From contig NZ_LMEM01000011.1 in assembly GCF_001426345.1 (NCBI RefSeq), forward strand, positions 310,001 to 374,000: DNA of 64,000 nucleotides, read 5' to 3'. Every line of letters starts with the position of its first letter. Positions within the stretch are counted from its first letter, which is position 1. Position numbers and translations under genes: made by a program. The DNA is from Devosia sp. Root436. Lineage in GTDB: Bacteria > Pseudomonadota > Alphaproteobacteria > Rhizobiales > Devosiaceae. The notes beneath the pieces were generated by a model. That model worked only from the letters and a program-made list of their open reading frames with translations. It ran no database searches and was not told the DNA's origin. Of the stretch, positions 27,793-38,176 are shown in pieces.

Positions 27793-28407
27793 CTAGCGTC
27801 CCGGCCGGAGCATCTCGAATGTCTCGCCGGCCTCGACATAGTCGCCGCGATAGCCACATCGGGCGATGGTTCCAGCCCGCTTGATATCAAACAAGCCATC
27901 GACCAGACAGGCCTGATCGATATGAACCTGCACCACCTCGCCGATGACCAGATGGGTATCGATCGGCACGCCGGCGGCGTCGGTGAGCTGCTGCACCTGC
28001 ACCAGCCGGCATTCCATGGCCGCGGCGACGCCGGCAACCCGTGGCGGCGCCACCTTTGTCGAGGGGGTCTTCTCCAGGCCTGCCAGAACGAATTCATCGA
28101 TATGGGGCGGCTGGACCGCCGAGGTCTGGTTGACGGCCCCGGCCAGGTTTCGCGTCGCCAGGTTGAAGACGAATTCGCGGGTATGTTCGATATTGCGGAT
28201 CGTGTCCTTGCGACCCTCGCTGCCGAAGATGAGGATCGGTGGCTTATGGTTGAAGAGGTTGAAGTAGCTGTAGGGCGCCAGATTGGCCGTGCCGGCGCTG
28301 TCGAGCGAGGAAATCCAGCCGATCGGTCGCGGCGCCACGATAGCCTTTATCGGGTCGTGCGGCAGTCCGTGACCCAGCGCCGGGTCGAAGGAATGATAGG
28401 TCGCCAT
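27793..28407 (-). CDS. Flavin reductase family protein (FMN-binding split barrel)
   Basis: About 204 residues, starting at the ATG that overlaps the lyase stop (TGATG). The DIM6/NTAB-type blocks KAIVAPRPIGWISSLD and NLAPYSYFNLFNHKPP are clear. Such proteins reduce FMN with NAD(P)H, usually for a partner monooxygenase, or act as FMN proteins themselves. No monooxygenase gene is nearby. It probably works on the substrate taken up by the operon's transporter. Confidence 0.85.
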   Translation of the reverse strand: MATYHSFDPALGHGLPHDPIKAIVAPRPIGWISSLDSAGTANLAPYSYFNLFNHKPPILIFGSEGRKDTIRNIEHTREFVFNLATRNLAGAVNQTSAVQPPHIDEFVLAGLEKTPSTKVAPPRVAGVAAAMECRLVQVQQLTDAAGVPIDTHLVIGEVVQVHIDQACLVDGLFDIKRAGTIARCGYRGDYVEAGETFEMLRPGR

Positions 28408-29741
28408 CACGCCGGCCAGGCCTCCGATCTGGACCGGATTGCGGTGGCCGTGGCGGCGGCAAGCGAGGCTGCCTTGCGCGCGATCGCGACGCTGTCGCCC
28501 AGATAGTGCGCGGGCACCAGCGCCGCCTCCATTTCGGCCCGGCCCATCGCGCCGCCGACCAGGCTGTTTTCCAGAAGGGTGTCGGCGAGGCTGGTCTCGT
28601 CGCTGTGGAGAACGGCGTGATGCACCACGTCATGCGCCACCGTCCTGCCGATCTTGTGCGCGAGCAGCATCATCAGATTCTCGCTGGCGATGACGCTGGC
28701 ATTGAGGTCAAGATTGTGCGCCATGCTGGCGGCATGAACTTCGATATTGGCGAGCGTGGTCTCCAGCCGCTCGGCCAGTTCCCAGGCCAGCGCCGAAGCG
28801 CTCTCGATCGTACTCGACATCAACTGGTTGCTTGCCGCATCGCCTTCATGCGCCGGCATGCCCGCCTCGAGCGCAGCGGTTACCTTCGAGCGCAGATGGG
28901 CGGCTGATGACACCAGATGCACGACGTGCTTGGGATTGACCTTGTGGGGCATGGTGGAGCTGCCGACGACGGCGATGCCGAGCGTTTCGCTGACTTCGCC
29001 GATCTCATCGGCCATGAGGCGATAGAGTTCGGAACCAATGCGGCCGACGGTCATGCCGAACAGGGCCAGACAGGCCACATATTCAGCCTGGCCATCGAGC
29101 GAGACCCGGTCGGGAACCAATACAGGAGTCAGGTTGAGGCGGCGGGCAATGGCGGCGTTCAGCGCCTCGCCCTTGCCCTCGAAGGAGTGCATGGCCCCGA
29201 TGGCGCCGCCGAAATGCAGCGCGAAGACCCGCTTTTCGGTCGACAGGAAGCGCTCGTTCTGGCGCGCTAGTTCCTCGATCCAGCCGGCCACCTTGAAGCC
29301 GAAGGTCATGGGCAGGGCCTGGCGATGATTGGTCCGCCCCACCATGACGGTTTCGGCATGCTGGTCGGCCAGCGTGCCGAGCCGGTCGATGGCGCGGGCC
29401 AGTGCATTGAGCATGGCCTGATGGGAGCGGCGCACCAGCAGCAGCCTTCCAGTGGACATGATATTCTGCGTGGTGCCGCCCCAATGCACGAACCGGCCGG
29501 CATCGCCGCAAATATCGGACAGCGCGCGCACCAGCGACACGATGGGGGCCATGGTTTCGGCCACCGAGAGTTCGAGCTCGGCGGTATCGAAATTGTCCAG
29601 CCGCGCCTTGCAGGCAATCTCGTCGGCGGCCCATTGCGGGATCATGCCGATCTCGGCCTGGGCCAGCGCCATGGCCGCTTCCACATCGAGCCAGGTCTGC
29701 CAGAGATTGGCGCGGGAGAAGACGGTCTGCGGGGTGATCAT
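28407..29741 (-). CDS. Fumarase/aspartase-superfamily lyase (adenylosuccinate lyase / carboxymuconate cycloisomerase type)
   Basis: A 444-residue all-helical lyase. It has the signature SSTMPHKVNP (near residue 255), the second block HWGGTTQNI, and GRTNHRQALP for the catalytic His region. The family eliminates fumarate from N- or O-succinyl substrates, or cycloisomerises carboxymuconate. Length and style sit between PurB and PcaB, but neither purine nor protocatechuate genes are near. Placed between a peptide-type importer and a flavin reductase, so a catabolic role on an imported compound is likely. Confidence 0.82.
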   Translation of the reverse strand: MITPQTVFSRANLWQTWLDVEAAMALAQAEIGMIPQWAADEIACKARLDNFDTAELELSVAETMAPIVSLVRALSDICGDAGRFVHWGGTTQNIMSTGRLLLVRRSHQAMLNALARAIDRLGTLADQHAETVMVGRTNHRQALPMTFGFKVAGWIEELARQNERFLSTEKRVFALHFGGAIGAMHSFEGKGEALNAAIARRLNLTPVLVPDRVSLDGQAEYVACLALFGMTVGRIGSELYRLMADEIGEVSETLGIAVVGSSTMPHKVNPKHVVHLVSSAAHLRSKVTAALEAGMPAHEGDAASNQLMSSTIESASALAWELAERLETTLANIEVHAASMAHNLDLNASVIASENLMMLLAHKIGRTVAHDVVHHAVLHSDETSLADTLLENSLVGGAMGRAEMEAALVPAHYLGDSVAIARKAASLAAATATAIRSRSEAWPA

Positions 29742-31579
29742 GGTTGCACTGGCTCTTTGGCGGCTGCGGCCGCCAGTTCGGGCACCGAGGACAGGAGGAG
29801 CCTCGTATAGTCGTGCTCGGGTGCACGCAGGATTTTGCGGGCCTCGCCCATTTCGACGATCCTTCCCTGGTGCATCACCGCGATCCGCGAGGCGACCTGA
29901 TGCACCACGGCGATATTGTGGGTGATGAGCATGTAGGTCAGGCCCAGGTCTTGCTGCAGGTCGGCCAACAGGTTGAGGATTTGTGCCTGCACCGACACGT
30001 CGAGCGCCGAGGTGGGCTCGTCGCAGACCAGCAAAGCCGGCTTCATGATGAGGGCGCGGGCAATGGCGACGCGCTGGCGCTGCCCACCCGACATCTGGCT
30101 GGGATAATTGTTGAGGACACGCTCGGGCAGGCCGACGCGGTCCATGACATCAAGCACCGCCTGCTTGCGCGAAGCGGCATCGCCGATGCCATGCACGTCG
30201 AGGGGGCGGACGATGATCTGCGCGATGGTGTGGCGCGGATTGAGTGAGGAATAGGGGTCCTGGAAGATCGGCTGCATCAGCCGGGCGCGCTTGCGGCCAT
30301 CCATGGCGTTGACCGGCTCGCCGTCGAGCAGAACGTCGCCGCCGTCCGCCGGGTTCAGGCCGAGCAGGATCTTGGCCAGAGTCGTCTTGCCCGATCCCGA
30401 TTCTCCCACCAGCGCAAAGGTTTCGCCGCGCCGAATTTGCAGAGACACATCGTTGACGGCATGGAGGGTCTTGGTTTGGCCGAACAGGCTCTTCTTGACC
30501 CGGTAGAATTTGTGGATGCCCTGCGCCTCGATCAGTGCCGGCCCGCTCTCCACCTGTGGCGGCGCCATTTCCTCTGTGGGCTGCGCCGGGGGCAGGATGG
30601 CGATCTCGTTGGGGGTGAGGATGCAGTTATAGCTGCGTCCACCATCGCCCTGGAGCGGGGGACGCTGCGCGCGGCAGATGTCGCGGACATGTGCGCAACG
30701 CGAGGAAAAGACGCAGAAGTCGACCTCGCCCAGCAACGCCGGCACGATGCCGGGAATGGCGCCGAGGCGGCGGGGCGTGCCATCCATCTTGGGCACGCAG
30801 GCGAGAAGCCCGCGGGTATAGGGGTGCAGGGGATTGCTCAGCACCTCCCGGCACGGCCCTTTTTCAACGATCTCGCCGCCATACATCACCGCCACCTTGT
30901 CAACGGTCGAGGCAACCACGGCCAGATCATGGGTGATGAGGATCATGGCCATGCCGAATTCGCGGCGCAGTTCGGCCAGCAACTCCATGATCTGGGCCTG
31001 CACGGTCACATCAAGCGCCGTGGTGGGCTCGTCGGCGATGATCAGTTCGGGCTCGTTCATCAGCGCCATGGCGATCATCACGCGCTGGCGCTGGCCGCCG
31101 GAAAGCTGGTGCGGATATTGCTCGAGCCGGCCAACCGGGTCGGGTATGCCCACCCGCTCCAGCAGCTCTATGGCCCGGGCCCGCGCCGCCTTGGACGAGA
31201 GCCCGGCAAACTGCACCGCCGCCTCGGTCATCTGCCTATCGATGGAATAGACCGGATTGAGCGAGGTCATCGGCTCCTGGAAGATCATGGAAATCTTCTG
31301 CCCGGCGATGGACCGGGCGAATTCGCGGTCGCTGGCGCTATCGATGGCCGCGCCGTCCAGCGCGATGGCATTGGCGCGCAACTGCGCGATGCGCGGCAGC
31401 AGACGCATCAAGGCAAGCGCGGTCATCGACTTGCCCGAGCCCGATTCCCCGACAATGCCGATGGCTTCGCCGGCCTTGAGATCAAAGCTGGTGCCGCGTA
31501 CGGCCTTGAGATCGCCGACAGCGGTGTGGAGGACAACTTCGAGATCGTCGACGCTGAGAATGGTGCGCTTGTCGAGCAT
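29738..31579 (-). CDS. Fused ABC ATPase, peptide/glutathione-type (DppD-DppF fusion)
   Basis: A 613-residue protein with two complete ABC domains. Walker A GESGSGKS is near residues 44-51 and GESGSGKT near 391-398; LSGGQ and MSGGQ signatures and two [13 protein letters not shown] Walker B motifs are present. A GsiA-type fusion, replacing separate D and F subunits. The Cys-rich segment after domain 1 ([19 protein letters not shown]) is the usual oligopeptide-ATPase tail. It powers the permeases at 31582 and 32487. An ORF extension upstream to 32002 is a shadow of the permease gene. Confidence 0.9.
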   Translation of the reverse strand: MLDKRTILSVDDLEVVLHTAVGDLKAVRGTSFDLKAGEAIGIVGESGSGKSMTALALMRLLPRIAQLRANAIALDGAAIDSASDREFARSIAGQKISMIFQEPMTSLNPVYSIDRQMTEAAVQFAGLSSKAARARAIELLERVGIPDPVGRLEQYPHQLSGGQRQRVMIAMALMNEPELIIADEPTTALDVTVQAQIMELLAELRREFGMAMILITHDLAVVASTVDKVAVMYGGEIVEKGPCREVLSNPLHPYTRGLLACVPKMDGTPRRLGAIPGIVPALLGEVDFCVFSSRCAHVRDICRAQRPPLQGDGGRSYNCILTPNEIAILPPAQPTEEMAPPQVESGPALIEAQGIHKFYRVKKSLFGQTKTLHAVNDVSLQIRRGETFALVGESGSGKTTLAKILLGLNPADGGDVLLDGEPVNAMDGRKRARLMQPIFQDPYSSLNPRHTIAQIIVRPLDVHGIGDAASRKQAVLDVMDRVGLPERVLNNYPSQMSGGQRQRVAIARALIMKPALLVCDEPTSALDVSVQAQILNLLADLQQDLGLTYMLITHNIAVVHQVASRIAVMHQGRIVEMGEARKILRAPEHDYTRLLLSSVPELAAAAAKEPVQP

Positions 31580-31581
31580 CG

Positions 31582-32490
31582 TCAGTTCCTCCCCTGGGGC
31601 GAGGTGATGTCGCGCAGGCCATCGCCCAGGAGGTTTGCGCCGATCACCAGCAGGAACAGCGAGATACCGGGGAGAATGACCAGCCAGGGCCGGTAGAACA
31701 GGGCCTGCTTGCCTTCGGCGATCATGAGACCCCAGGACGGGGTGGGCGGCTGGATGCCGACGCCCAGGAAGGACAGCGAGGATTCGGCCAGGATCGAAAT
31801 GCCCAGCTCGAAAGTGAAGATGACGATGATCTGGCTGGACAGATTGGGCAGGATTTCGGTGCCCAGGATTTGCCAGCGCGAGGCGCCCATCGCCTTGGCG
31901 GCGGCCACGAAATCCTGCGATTTCAGCCGCTGCGTCGCCGAGCGGGTGACCACGAGGAAATAGGTCCAGTGCAGCACGCCGATGATGCCGATCACCACCC
32001 ACACCGATGGCCCGATGATGAAGACCAGCGCCATGGCCAGCAGCAGGCCGGGCAGAGCGAGTTGCGCGGTCAAGAGGAAGCTGACCGAATGATCGACCCA
32101 GCCGCCAAAATAGCCGGCACAGACGCCCAGGGTCACCCCGATCATCATGCCGATCAGCGCGGCGCCGAAGCCGATGGTAAGCGAGACGCGCGCGCCATAG
32201 ATGAGCCGGCTGAGATAGTCGCGGCCGACCTGGTCGGTGCCCAGCAGGTAGTCCCAGCTGCCGCCTTCGGCCCAGACGGGCGGCAGCAGGCGGTGGGGCA
32301 ATGACTGAGCGAACGGGTCGTGCGGGGCCAGCAGCGGCGCCAGCAGGGCCACGAGGATGAGGGTGCCGACAATAACTACGCCGGCGATGAAGCCCTTATG
32401 CTCCAGCGCCCGGCGCAGCATCAGCGCGCGGGGCGCTGGAGCTTTGGTTTCCGGGGCAGTGGGCAGGTCGGTGGAAGAGGAGATGGTCAT
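31582..32490 (-). CDS. Peptide-type ABC transporter permease (DppC class)
   Basis: A 302-residue permease with the class motif LLGTDQVGRDYLSRL and the usual tail GDGLRDITSPQGRN. About six membrane segments with an N-terminal cytoplasmic extension. The ATG at 32490 overlaps the end of the upstream permease gene. Partner of the DppB-class protein at 32487. Confidence 0.9.
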   Translation of the reverse strand: MTISSSTDLPTAPETKAPAPRALMLRRALEHKGFIAGVVIVGTLILVALLAPLLAPHDPFAQSLPHRLLPPVWAEGGSWDYLLGTDQVGRDYLSRLIYGARVSLTIGFGAALIGMMIGVTLGVCAGYFGGWVDHSVSFLLTAQLALPGLLLAMALVFIIGPSVWVVIGIIGVLHWTYFLVVTRSATQRLKSQDFVAAAKAMGASRWQILGTEILPNLSSQIIVIFTFELGISILAESSLSFLGVGIQPPTPSWGLMIAEGKQALFYRPWLVILPGISLFLLVIGANLLGDGLRDITSPQGRN

Positions 32491-33404
32491 GAGATACGGA
32501 TCCTCGGATCGAGCGCTGCATTGAGCAGGTCGGCCAGCAGGTTCATCAGCACGAAGATGAGGGCGAAGATGAAGATGAGCATCTGCACCGTCGGGATATC
32601 GGAGCCCAGGATCGACTGCAGCGCCAGGCGCCCCAGGCCGTTGATGGCGAAGACGCTTTCGGTGATCACCGAGCCGCCGAATTTCTGGCCGAGCTGCACG
32701 GCCAGCACGCTCACCACAGGCAGCAGCGCGTTGCGCATGGCGTGGCGCCGGAGCAGGGCAAAACCGCGATAGCCCTTGGAGCGGGCGGTGCGGATATAGT
32801 CGGATTCCATGACCTCGATCAGTCCGGTCCGGGTCAGCCGCATCACGGCGGGCACGGAACTGGCCCCCAGCACGAAGGCCGGCATGACGAAATGCTGCCA
32901 GGAGCTGTCGCCCGAAATCGGCAGGAGGGGGATCATGACCCCCAGAAGAATGATCAGCATCAGGCCCAGCCAGAAGCTGGGGATGGCCTGGGCCGAGACG
33001 GCGAAGGTGAGGGCCAGGCGGTCGGCCCAGGAATTGGGTCGCAAGGCGGCAATGGCGCCCAGCGGAATGGCGATGACAATGGTGACCATGAGCGCCGACA
33101 GGGCCAGGGCGATCGTCACCGGCGCCCGCTCGAGAACCAGCGCGGCCACATCCTTGTTCCAGTAGTAGCTCTCGCCGAAATCGCCGTGGGCCACGCCACC
33201 CAGCCACTCGAAATAGCGCACGAAGACCGGCCGGTCGAAACCATAGGTCTGCCTGATCTGCTCGACGATCTCGGGGGTGGCATCCTCCCCGGCCAGGGCC
33301 GATGCCGGGTCCGTCGCATAGTTGAGCAACATGAACGTGGCGAAGGAGACGACAAGGGCCACGGCAAGCGCCAGCGCTGCCCGCTGCAGGATGTATTTGA
33401 GCAT
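32487..33404 (-). CDS. Peptide-type ABC transporter permease (DppB class)
   Basis: A 305-residue permease that starts MLKYILQRAALALAVALVVSF; nine extra upstream codons are open but lack family likeness. The late block NALLPVVSVLAVQLGQKFGG and the ending NAALDPRIRIS are typical. First of the two membrane subunits after the binding-protein gene. Confidence 0.9.
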   Translation of the reverse strand: MLKYILQRAALALAVALVVSFATFMLLNYATDPASALAGEDATPEIVEQIRQTYGFDRPVFVRYFEWLGGVAHGDFGESYYWNKDVAALVLERAPVTIALALSALMVTIVIAIPLGAIAALRPNSWADRLALTFAVSAQAIPSFWLGLMLIILLGVMIPLLPISGDSSWQHFVMPAFVLGASSVPAVMRLTRTGLIEVMESDYIRTARSKGYRGFALLRRHAMRNALLPVVSVLAVQLGQKFGGSVITESVFAINGLGRLALQSILGSDIPTVQMLIFIFALIFVLMNLLADLLNAALDPRIRIS

Positions 33405-33458
33405 AGCATCAATCCCTGTTCGAGCCGGCACCAGGCCGGCTCGATGTTTGGAACAAGC

Positions 33459-34991
33459 CTATTTCCAGCTTGCCGAATAGAGGCGCGGCAGGCCATCCGC
33501 ATTGAGCGGGAAGTTCAGTTCCGAATTGATCAGGTAATTCATCGAATAGGTCACCAGCGGAACCCAATAGGCTTCATCGGCGATGATGGTCAGCGCTTCG
33601 GTATAGAGGCGGCGCCTCTCGTCCTGATCGCTGGTCGCCTCGGCGGCGAGGACCAGCTCGGTGAGCTTTTCGTCGCCCGACAGGTTGCGGTCGGTGGTCG
33701 CGTTGAAGTGAATATTGGCGATCAGCGCCGTATCGGCGGTGCCGCCCGAGCCCCAGGTACCGATATAGGCCGGGATTTCCTGATTGGCGCGAGCCTGATC
33801 GAGCGAGGCCAGTTGCACATAGCGCAGGTTGACGTCGATGCCGATCTTTTCGAAATCGGCCGCGACGGCTTCGGCGATGGAGCGGTCGCGATAGGCCCAG
33901 AGATCAAGCGGGAAACCATCGGGATAACCCGCCTCGGCCAGCAATTGGCGGCCGACTTCGGGATCATAGGGATAATCCTGGATGCTGGTGTCGCAGCCGA
34001 ACTGTGCCGGATGACACGGCGTGTGGATGGGCTCTGCCGAACCACCCACCAGATACTGGGCGATGTCGGCCTTGTTGACCGCATGGTTCATCGCCTGGCG
34101 CACCTGGCGGTTGGTCAGCGGGCCATCCGGATCGGTCAGGCCGGCGGCGTCGAGCACGACGAAGGACACGCGCAGGTCCGGGCCGGACAGATGCTCCACC
34201 ATGGGCAGGCCCTCGACGCTCTGCGCCACATCCAGCGGCACGTTATACATCCAGTCGATGCCGCCGCTCATCAGCTCGGCCTGCTGGGTCCCGATATCGG
34301 GAATGGTGCGGATAACGATATTCTCGATCGGCACGTCGCCCTTGGGGCTGTTGGAATAATAGCCGTCATAGCGCTCGAGCACGAGTTCCTGGCCCGGCTT
34401 GAAGCTGGCAACGCGATAGGGGCCGAGACCCACCGGCTCCAGCGCGGCCGCATTGCGGACCACTTCGCCGTTCACGTGATAGGTGTTTTCCGGGCGAATG
34501 CTGACGCGCGTGGCCAGGTCGCGGATGGCCAGCGGATAATCGTTGAGCAGATGGAAGCGGACCGTGTAGTCGTCGATGACTTCCGCCGATTTGAGCCAGG
34601 TGGCGTGGCCCGGCCCCGGGTGGCTCTCGCTTTCGGGATCGATGATCCAGTTATAGGTATAGGCCACGTCGCGGGCGGTCAGCTTCTGGCCATTGTGGAA
34701 GGTGACGTCGTCGCGCAGCTTCACCTCGATGGTCAGCGGATCGATATATTCATATCCCGTCGCGACCGCCGGTTCGAATTCATTGGTCTCCGGATTGATC
34801 TCGAAGAGGTTCTCGTCGATCAGGTCGGCGATGATGATATATTCGCGCTTGGTGGTGTAGTTGTAATCGAGTTCGAGGATTTCCTCCACGAAGGCTACGC
34901 GCAGCGTGTCGTCCGACTTGCCCGCCATGGCGGGGTTGACGATGGCCGTGCCCAGCAAGGCGGCTAGCGTGATGGCTTTCAAGAAATGCAT
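33459..34991 (-). CDS. Peptide-type ABC transporter substrate-binding protein
   Basis: A 510-residue SBP family 5 protein with a signal peptide (MHFLKAITLAALLGTAIVNPAMA). GPYRVASFKPG and NIVIRTIPD are family blocks. The start at 34991 is preferred over one 12 codons upstream. First gene of the lyase/flavin-reductase operon. The ligand is unknown; this family takes peptides, opines, nickel chelates and some amino-acid derivatives. Confidence 0.88.
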   Translation of the reverse strand: MHFLKAITLAALLGTAIVNPAMAGKSDDTLRVAFVEEILELDYNYTTKREYIIIADLIDENLFEINPETNEFEPAVATGYEYIDPLTIEVKLRDDVTFHNGQKLTARDVAYTYNWIIDPESESHPGPGHATWLKSAEVIDDYTVRFHLLNDYPLAIRDLATRVSIRPENTYHVNGEVVRNAAALEPVGLGPYRVASFKPGQELVLERYDGYYSNSPKGDVPIENIVIRTIPDIGTQQAELMSGGIDWMYNVPLDVAQSVEGLPMVEHLSGPDLRVSFVVLDAAGLTDPDGPLTNRQVRQAMNHAVNKADIAQYLVGGSAEPIHTPCHPAQFGCDTSIQDYPYDPEVGRQLLAEAGYPDGFPLDLWAYRDRSIAEAVAADFEKIGIDVNLRYVQLASLDQARANQEIPAYIGTWGSGGTADTALIANIHFNATTDRNLSGDEKLTELVLAAEATSDQDERRRLYTEALTIIADEAYWVPLVTYSMNYLINSELNFPLNADGLPRLYSASWK

Positions 34992-35195
34992 TGGCTCCTC
35001 CCTAACACTTCCCCGTAGCCTTCCCAAACTTCCGTCTGTTCCAAAAGTCGAAACATTAGAGGAATAGATGCGGAATTTCGCAGAGTCGTACGGGATAAAT
35101 GGCGGGTGCTGCTTTCTAGCAGCGCGGGGTCAATGCAGCCACCACGGCTCGTCGATGGCGAGCCGCATCACTGTGGGATGCTGGCCTTACTGGTG
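34992..35195 (-). promoter_or_regulatory. Promoter region of the peptide-type operon and 3' end of the GH127 operon
   Basis: Two hairpins, GCTGCT/AGCAGC (35108-35123) and CGGCTCG/CGAGCCG (35145-35165), follow the GH127 stop but lack a U-tract. The remainder presumably holds the promoter of the SBP gene; I see no confident -35/-10 pair. Confidence 0.35.
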
Positions 35196-37106
35196 TCAGC
35201 CAGCCGCCTCGGGCACCCAGACGACCATGGAGCCCTGACCGCGATTGGCCCAGAGATAGTAGGGAATGGCGGTCAGGCTCGACCGGGATTCATGGGCCGG
35301 AGAGGTGCGGTAAAGGCCGGTCCAGGTGCTCTCGTCGATGGCGGTAGCGTCGGCCCTAAGGGCGACTATGCCATCGAAGAGGTCGGGGCGGCTTTCTGCG
35401 GTAATCTCGGCATCGCGCGGGAGCTTGAGGCGCTGCACCCGGCCGCCGGGATTGTCGGCTTCTTCAACGCAATAGACCAGCGGGCCCCGCTTCAGCGCCA
35501 CGCGGCCGGCATCCATGATGACGCCGGGATGGGCATAGAGCCGGACCGGCGGCATGGGAAGATCGAGGGTGACGACGTCGCCCTTCGCCCAGACGCGGTG
35601 GATGGTGAGGTAACCGTTGACCGCCCCAGACTCATCCACTTTCCCGCCATTGACCCAGACCGTCGCGCCGGACGACCAGCCGGGAATGCGCAGCTTGAGA
35701 TCGAAGGCGGCCGGGCTGGCCGGATCGACATGGATGGCGATGTCGCCCTTCCATGGATAGATCGAGACCTCGCGCAATGCGACGCTGGTGCCGGCGATTT
35801 CGACATTGGTGGCAATGCCGCCGTAAAGGTGGAAGGCGACACCATCTTCGGCGACGGAGAGGAAATAGCCGCCCACCGACGCGACGAGGCGGCTGACATT
35901 CATGGTGCAGCAGGGGCAGGTATGCCAATCCCAGCGGGTTGGCGTGCCATTGCTTTCGAGCGGATTGGCGTAGAAATAATGCTCGCCATCACGGCTCAGG
36001 CCGCTGAGGGCGCCGTTGAACATGGCCAGTTCGAGGATGTCGCCATATTTGCCGTCGAGATCGAGATGCAGCATCTGCTGGGCCCAGAAGATCAGAGCCA
36101 CCGAGGCGCAGGTTTCGGCATAGGCCGTCTGGTTAGGCAGGTCGAAATCATGAGTGAAGCCCTCATTATGCGCTGACGGACCCAGGCCCGCCGTCACATA
36201 CATCTTGGTTTCCATCACATCGTCCCACAGCACCTCGCAGGCGCGCTTGAGGCCGGAATCGCCCAGCTTGGCGGCAAGGTCCGCCATGGCGGTGTAGAGA
36301 TACATGGCACGCACGGCATGGCCGACCACCTTGTCCTGTTCGCGCACCGGCTTGTGGCTCTGTGAATATTCGTAGTTGGCGAAGACGTAGCGCTGGCGGC
36401 TGTCGCCGCCCTCCCGCGCCTCGCGTTCGATGTCGAAATAATGCGGCTGGCGCCCGCGCTCGTTGATGAGATAGGCGACGAAATCGAGATGTTTCCTCTC
36501 GCCGGTCAGGGCGTGGAGCTTCATCAGCGCCAGCTCGATTTCCTCGTGCCCGTCATAGCCGCGCTTCTGGCCCGGCCCGGTGCCGAAGACCGAATAGATG
36601 TGGTCGAGATAGCGTTCCATGATGTCGAGGAAGCGGCGCCGGCCGGTGCTGCGGAAATAAGCGATGGCCCCTTCCAGCAGGTGGCCGGCATTATACATCT
36701 CGTGATTGTCGCGGAGGTTGGTCCAGCGGTTTTCCGGTTCGTGGCCGAGATACCAGCAGTTGAGATAGCCATCGGGCGCCTGGGCCTTTTCGAGATCGTC
36801 GATGGCGGCTTCGATCTTGGCTTCGATATCGGCATCGCGGCGATGCGCCAGCGCGTAGCTTGCCGCCTCGATCCACTTGCCGACATCGCTGTCCCAGAAC
36901 ACCTGCACGGTGAAGCCGTTGGCATGGCGTGGAAAACGCAGCGGGGGCGTCGGGCTGGGCAGCTTGAGCGAGTCGAGGATGCCGTATTCGCCCAGCTTGC
37001 GGTGCTGGCTGGGCACAGTGCGGGTCAGCACGGTTTCGAGGCGCTCACGCCAGAACTGCCCCTCCAGCCTGACGTCGGGGAAGGGAACGGGGATGTAGTG
37101 TGACAT
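35196..37106 (-). CDS. Beta-L-arabinofuranosidase, glycoside hydrolase family 127 (DUF1680)
   Basis: A 636-residue GH127 enzyme, normal length. The zinc and nucleophile cysteines are seen in WHTCPCCTMNVSR (about residues 395-400) and the Glu-x-Cys pair in YAETCAS (about 330), matching the Glu338/Cys340/Cys417/Cys418 set of HypBA1. It removes beta-L-arabinofuranose from short oligosaccharides, such as those of plant hydroxyproline-rich glycoproteins. No signal peptide, so it is cytoplasmic. Last gene of the CUT1 operon. Confidence 0.9.
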   Translation of the reverse strand: MSHYIPVPFPDVRLEGQFWRERLETVLTRTVPSQHRKLGEYGILDSLKLPSPTPPLRFPRHANGFTVQVFWDSDVGKWIEAASYALAHRRDADIEAKIEAAIDDLEKAQAPDGYLNCWYLGHEPENRWTNLRDNHEMYNAGHLLEGAIAYFRSTGRRRFLDIMERYLDHIYSVFGTGPGQKRGYDGHEEIELALMKLHALTGERKHLDFVAYLINERGRQPHYFDIEREAREGGDSRQRYVFANYEYSQSHKPVREQDKVVGHAVRAMYLYTAMADLAAKLGDSGLKRACEVLWDDVMETKMYVTAGLGPSAHNEGFTHDFDLPNQTAYAETCASVALIFWAQQMLHLDLDGKYGDILELAMFNGALSGLSRDGEHYFYANPLESNGTPTRWDWHTCPCCTMNVSRLVASVGGYFLSVAEDGVAFHLYGGIATNVEIAGTSVALREVSIYPWKGDIAIHVDPASPAAFDLKLRIPGWSSGATVWVNGGKVDESGAVNGYLTIHRVWAKGDVVTLDLPMPPVRLYAHPGVIMDAGRVALKRGPLVYCVEEADNPGGRVQRLKLPRDAEITAESRPDLFDGIVALRADATAIDESTWTGLYRTSPAHESRSSLTAIPYYLWANRGQGSMVVWVPEAAG

Positions 37107-37114
37107 GGCGGGAG

Positions 37115-38176
37115 CTAGATCCTGGCGCTGGTTTCGGGATCGAAGAGGTGGATGCGGGCGGGGTCGATTTCGAGGCCGATGCGATCGCCGGACTTCAGCT
37201 CCGCCCGTTCGCTCTGCACCAGTTGCAAGGCGCCATCGGCGGAGGCCAGGTAGGTGGCCGATCCGGTGGATTCGATGGTGCCGACCTCGAGGTGGAAGCT
37301 GGCCGGTCCCTGTGCCATGCGCAGATGCTCGGGGCGCATGCCGGCAATGACCGCCCGGCCCGGCCCCGCCGGTACGGCGAGCGGGATTTGGCCTTCGCCA
37401 AGGCCATCAAGCGTCATGGCCTTGCCATCCGGAGTGACCGTGGCCGGCAGGAAGTTCATGGCCGGCGAGCCGATGAAGCCTGCAACGAACCGGTTGACGG
37501 GCTGGTCGTAGAGATCGAGGGGTCGGCCCTGCTGCTCGATGATGCCATCGCGCATGACCACCACCCAGTCGGCCATGGTCATGGCCTCGATCTGGTCGTG
37601 GGTCACATAGACCGAGGTGGCGCCCAGCCGGTCATGCAGGGCGCGGATTTCCTTGCGCATCTGCACGCGCAGGGCGGCGTCGAGGTTGGACAAAGGTTCG
37701 TCGAACAGGAAGGCCTTGGGATTGCGGATGATGGCGCGCCCCATGGCGACGCGCTGCCGCTGGCCGCCCGAGAGTTGCCTGGGATAGCGGCCAAGCAATT
37801 GTGACAGCCCGATCGTGGCGGCGACCTCGCCTGCCTTCTGGCGGGCCTCCACCTTGCCCACGCCATGCAGCCGCAGCGAATAGGTGAGATTCTCCTCCAC
37901 CGTCATATGCGGGTAAAGCGCGTAAGACTGGAACACCATGGCGACATCGCGCCGCCGCGGCGGCACGCCGGTCATGGGTTGGCCGGCAATGGTGATCTCA
38001 CCCGACGAGATGGTTTCAAGGCCTGCGATCGAGCGCAACAGGGTGGACTTGCCGCAGCCAGAGGGGCCTACCAATGCGACGAAGGTGCCTTTCTCGATGG
38101 CGAGGCTGACGCCTTTGAGGGCACGGAAGCTGCCATAGTATTTGTCGATGTTGCGCAGTTCGATCTGGGCGGTCAT
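37115..38176 (-). CDS. Sugar ABC transporter ATP-binding protein (UgpC/MalK type)
   Basis: A 353-residue CUT1 ATPase starting MTAQIELRNIDKYYG. Walker [30 protein letters not shown], and a C-terminal TOBE domain (GMRPEHLRM). The ATG overlaps the permease stop. The frame open further upstream is a shadow of the permease. Serves the arabinoside importer. Confidence 0.93.
   Translation of the reverse strand: MTAQIELRNIDKYYGSFRALKGVSLAIEKGTFVALVGPSGCGKSTLLRSIAGLETISSGEITIAGQPMTGVPPRRRDVAMVFQSYALYPHMTVEENLTYSLRLHGVGKVEARQKAGEVAATIGLSQLLGRYPRQLSGGQRQRVAMGRAIIRNPKAFLFDEPLSNLDAALRVQMRKEIRALHDRLGATSVYVTHDQIEAMTMADWVVVMRDGIIEQQGRPLDLYDQPVNRFVAGFIGSPAMNFLPATVTPDGKAMTLDGLGEGQIPLAVPAGPGRAVIAGMRPEHLRMAQGPASFHLEVGTIESTGSATYLASADGALQLVQSERAELKSGDRIGLEIDPARIHLFDPETSARI

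Noticed and set aside
26850..34991. EDTA/EDDS degradation locus
   Set aside because: The importer, flavin reductase and lyase recall it, but no monooxygenase is present and substrate cannot be read from sequence.
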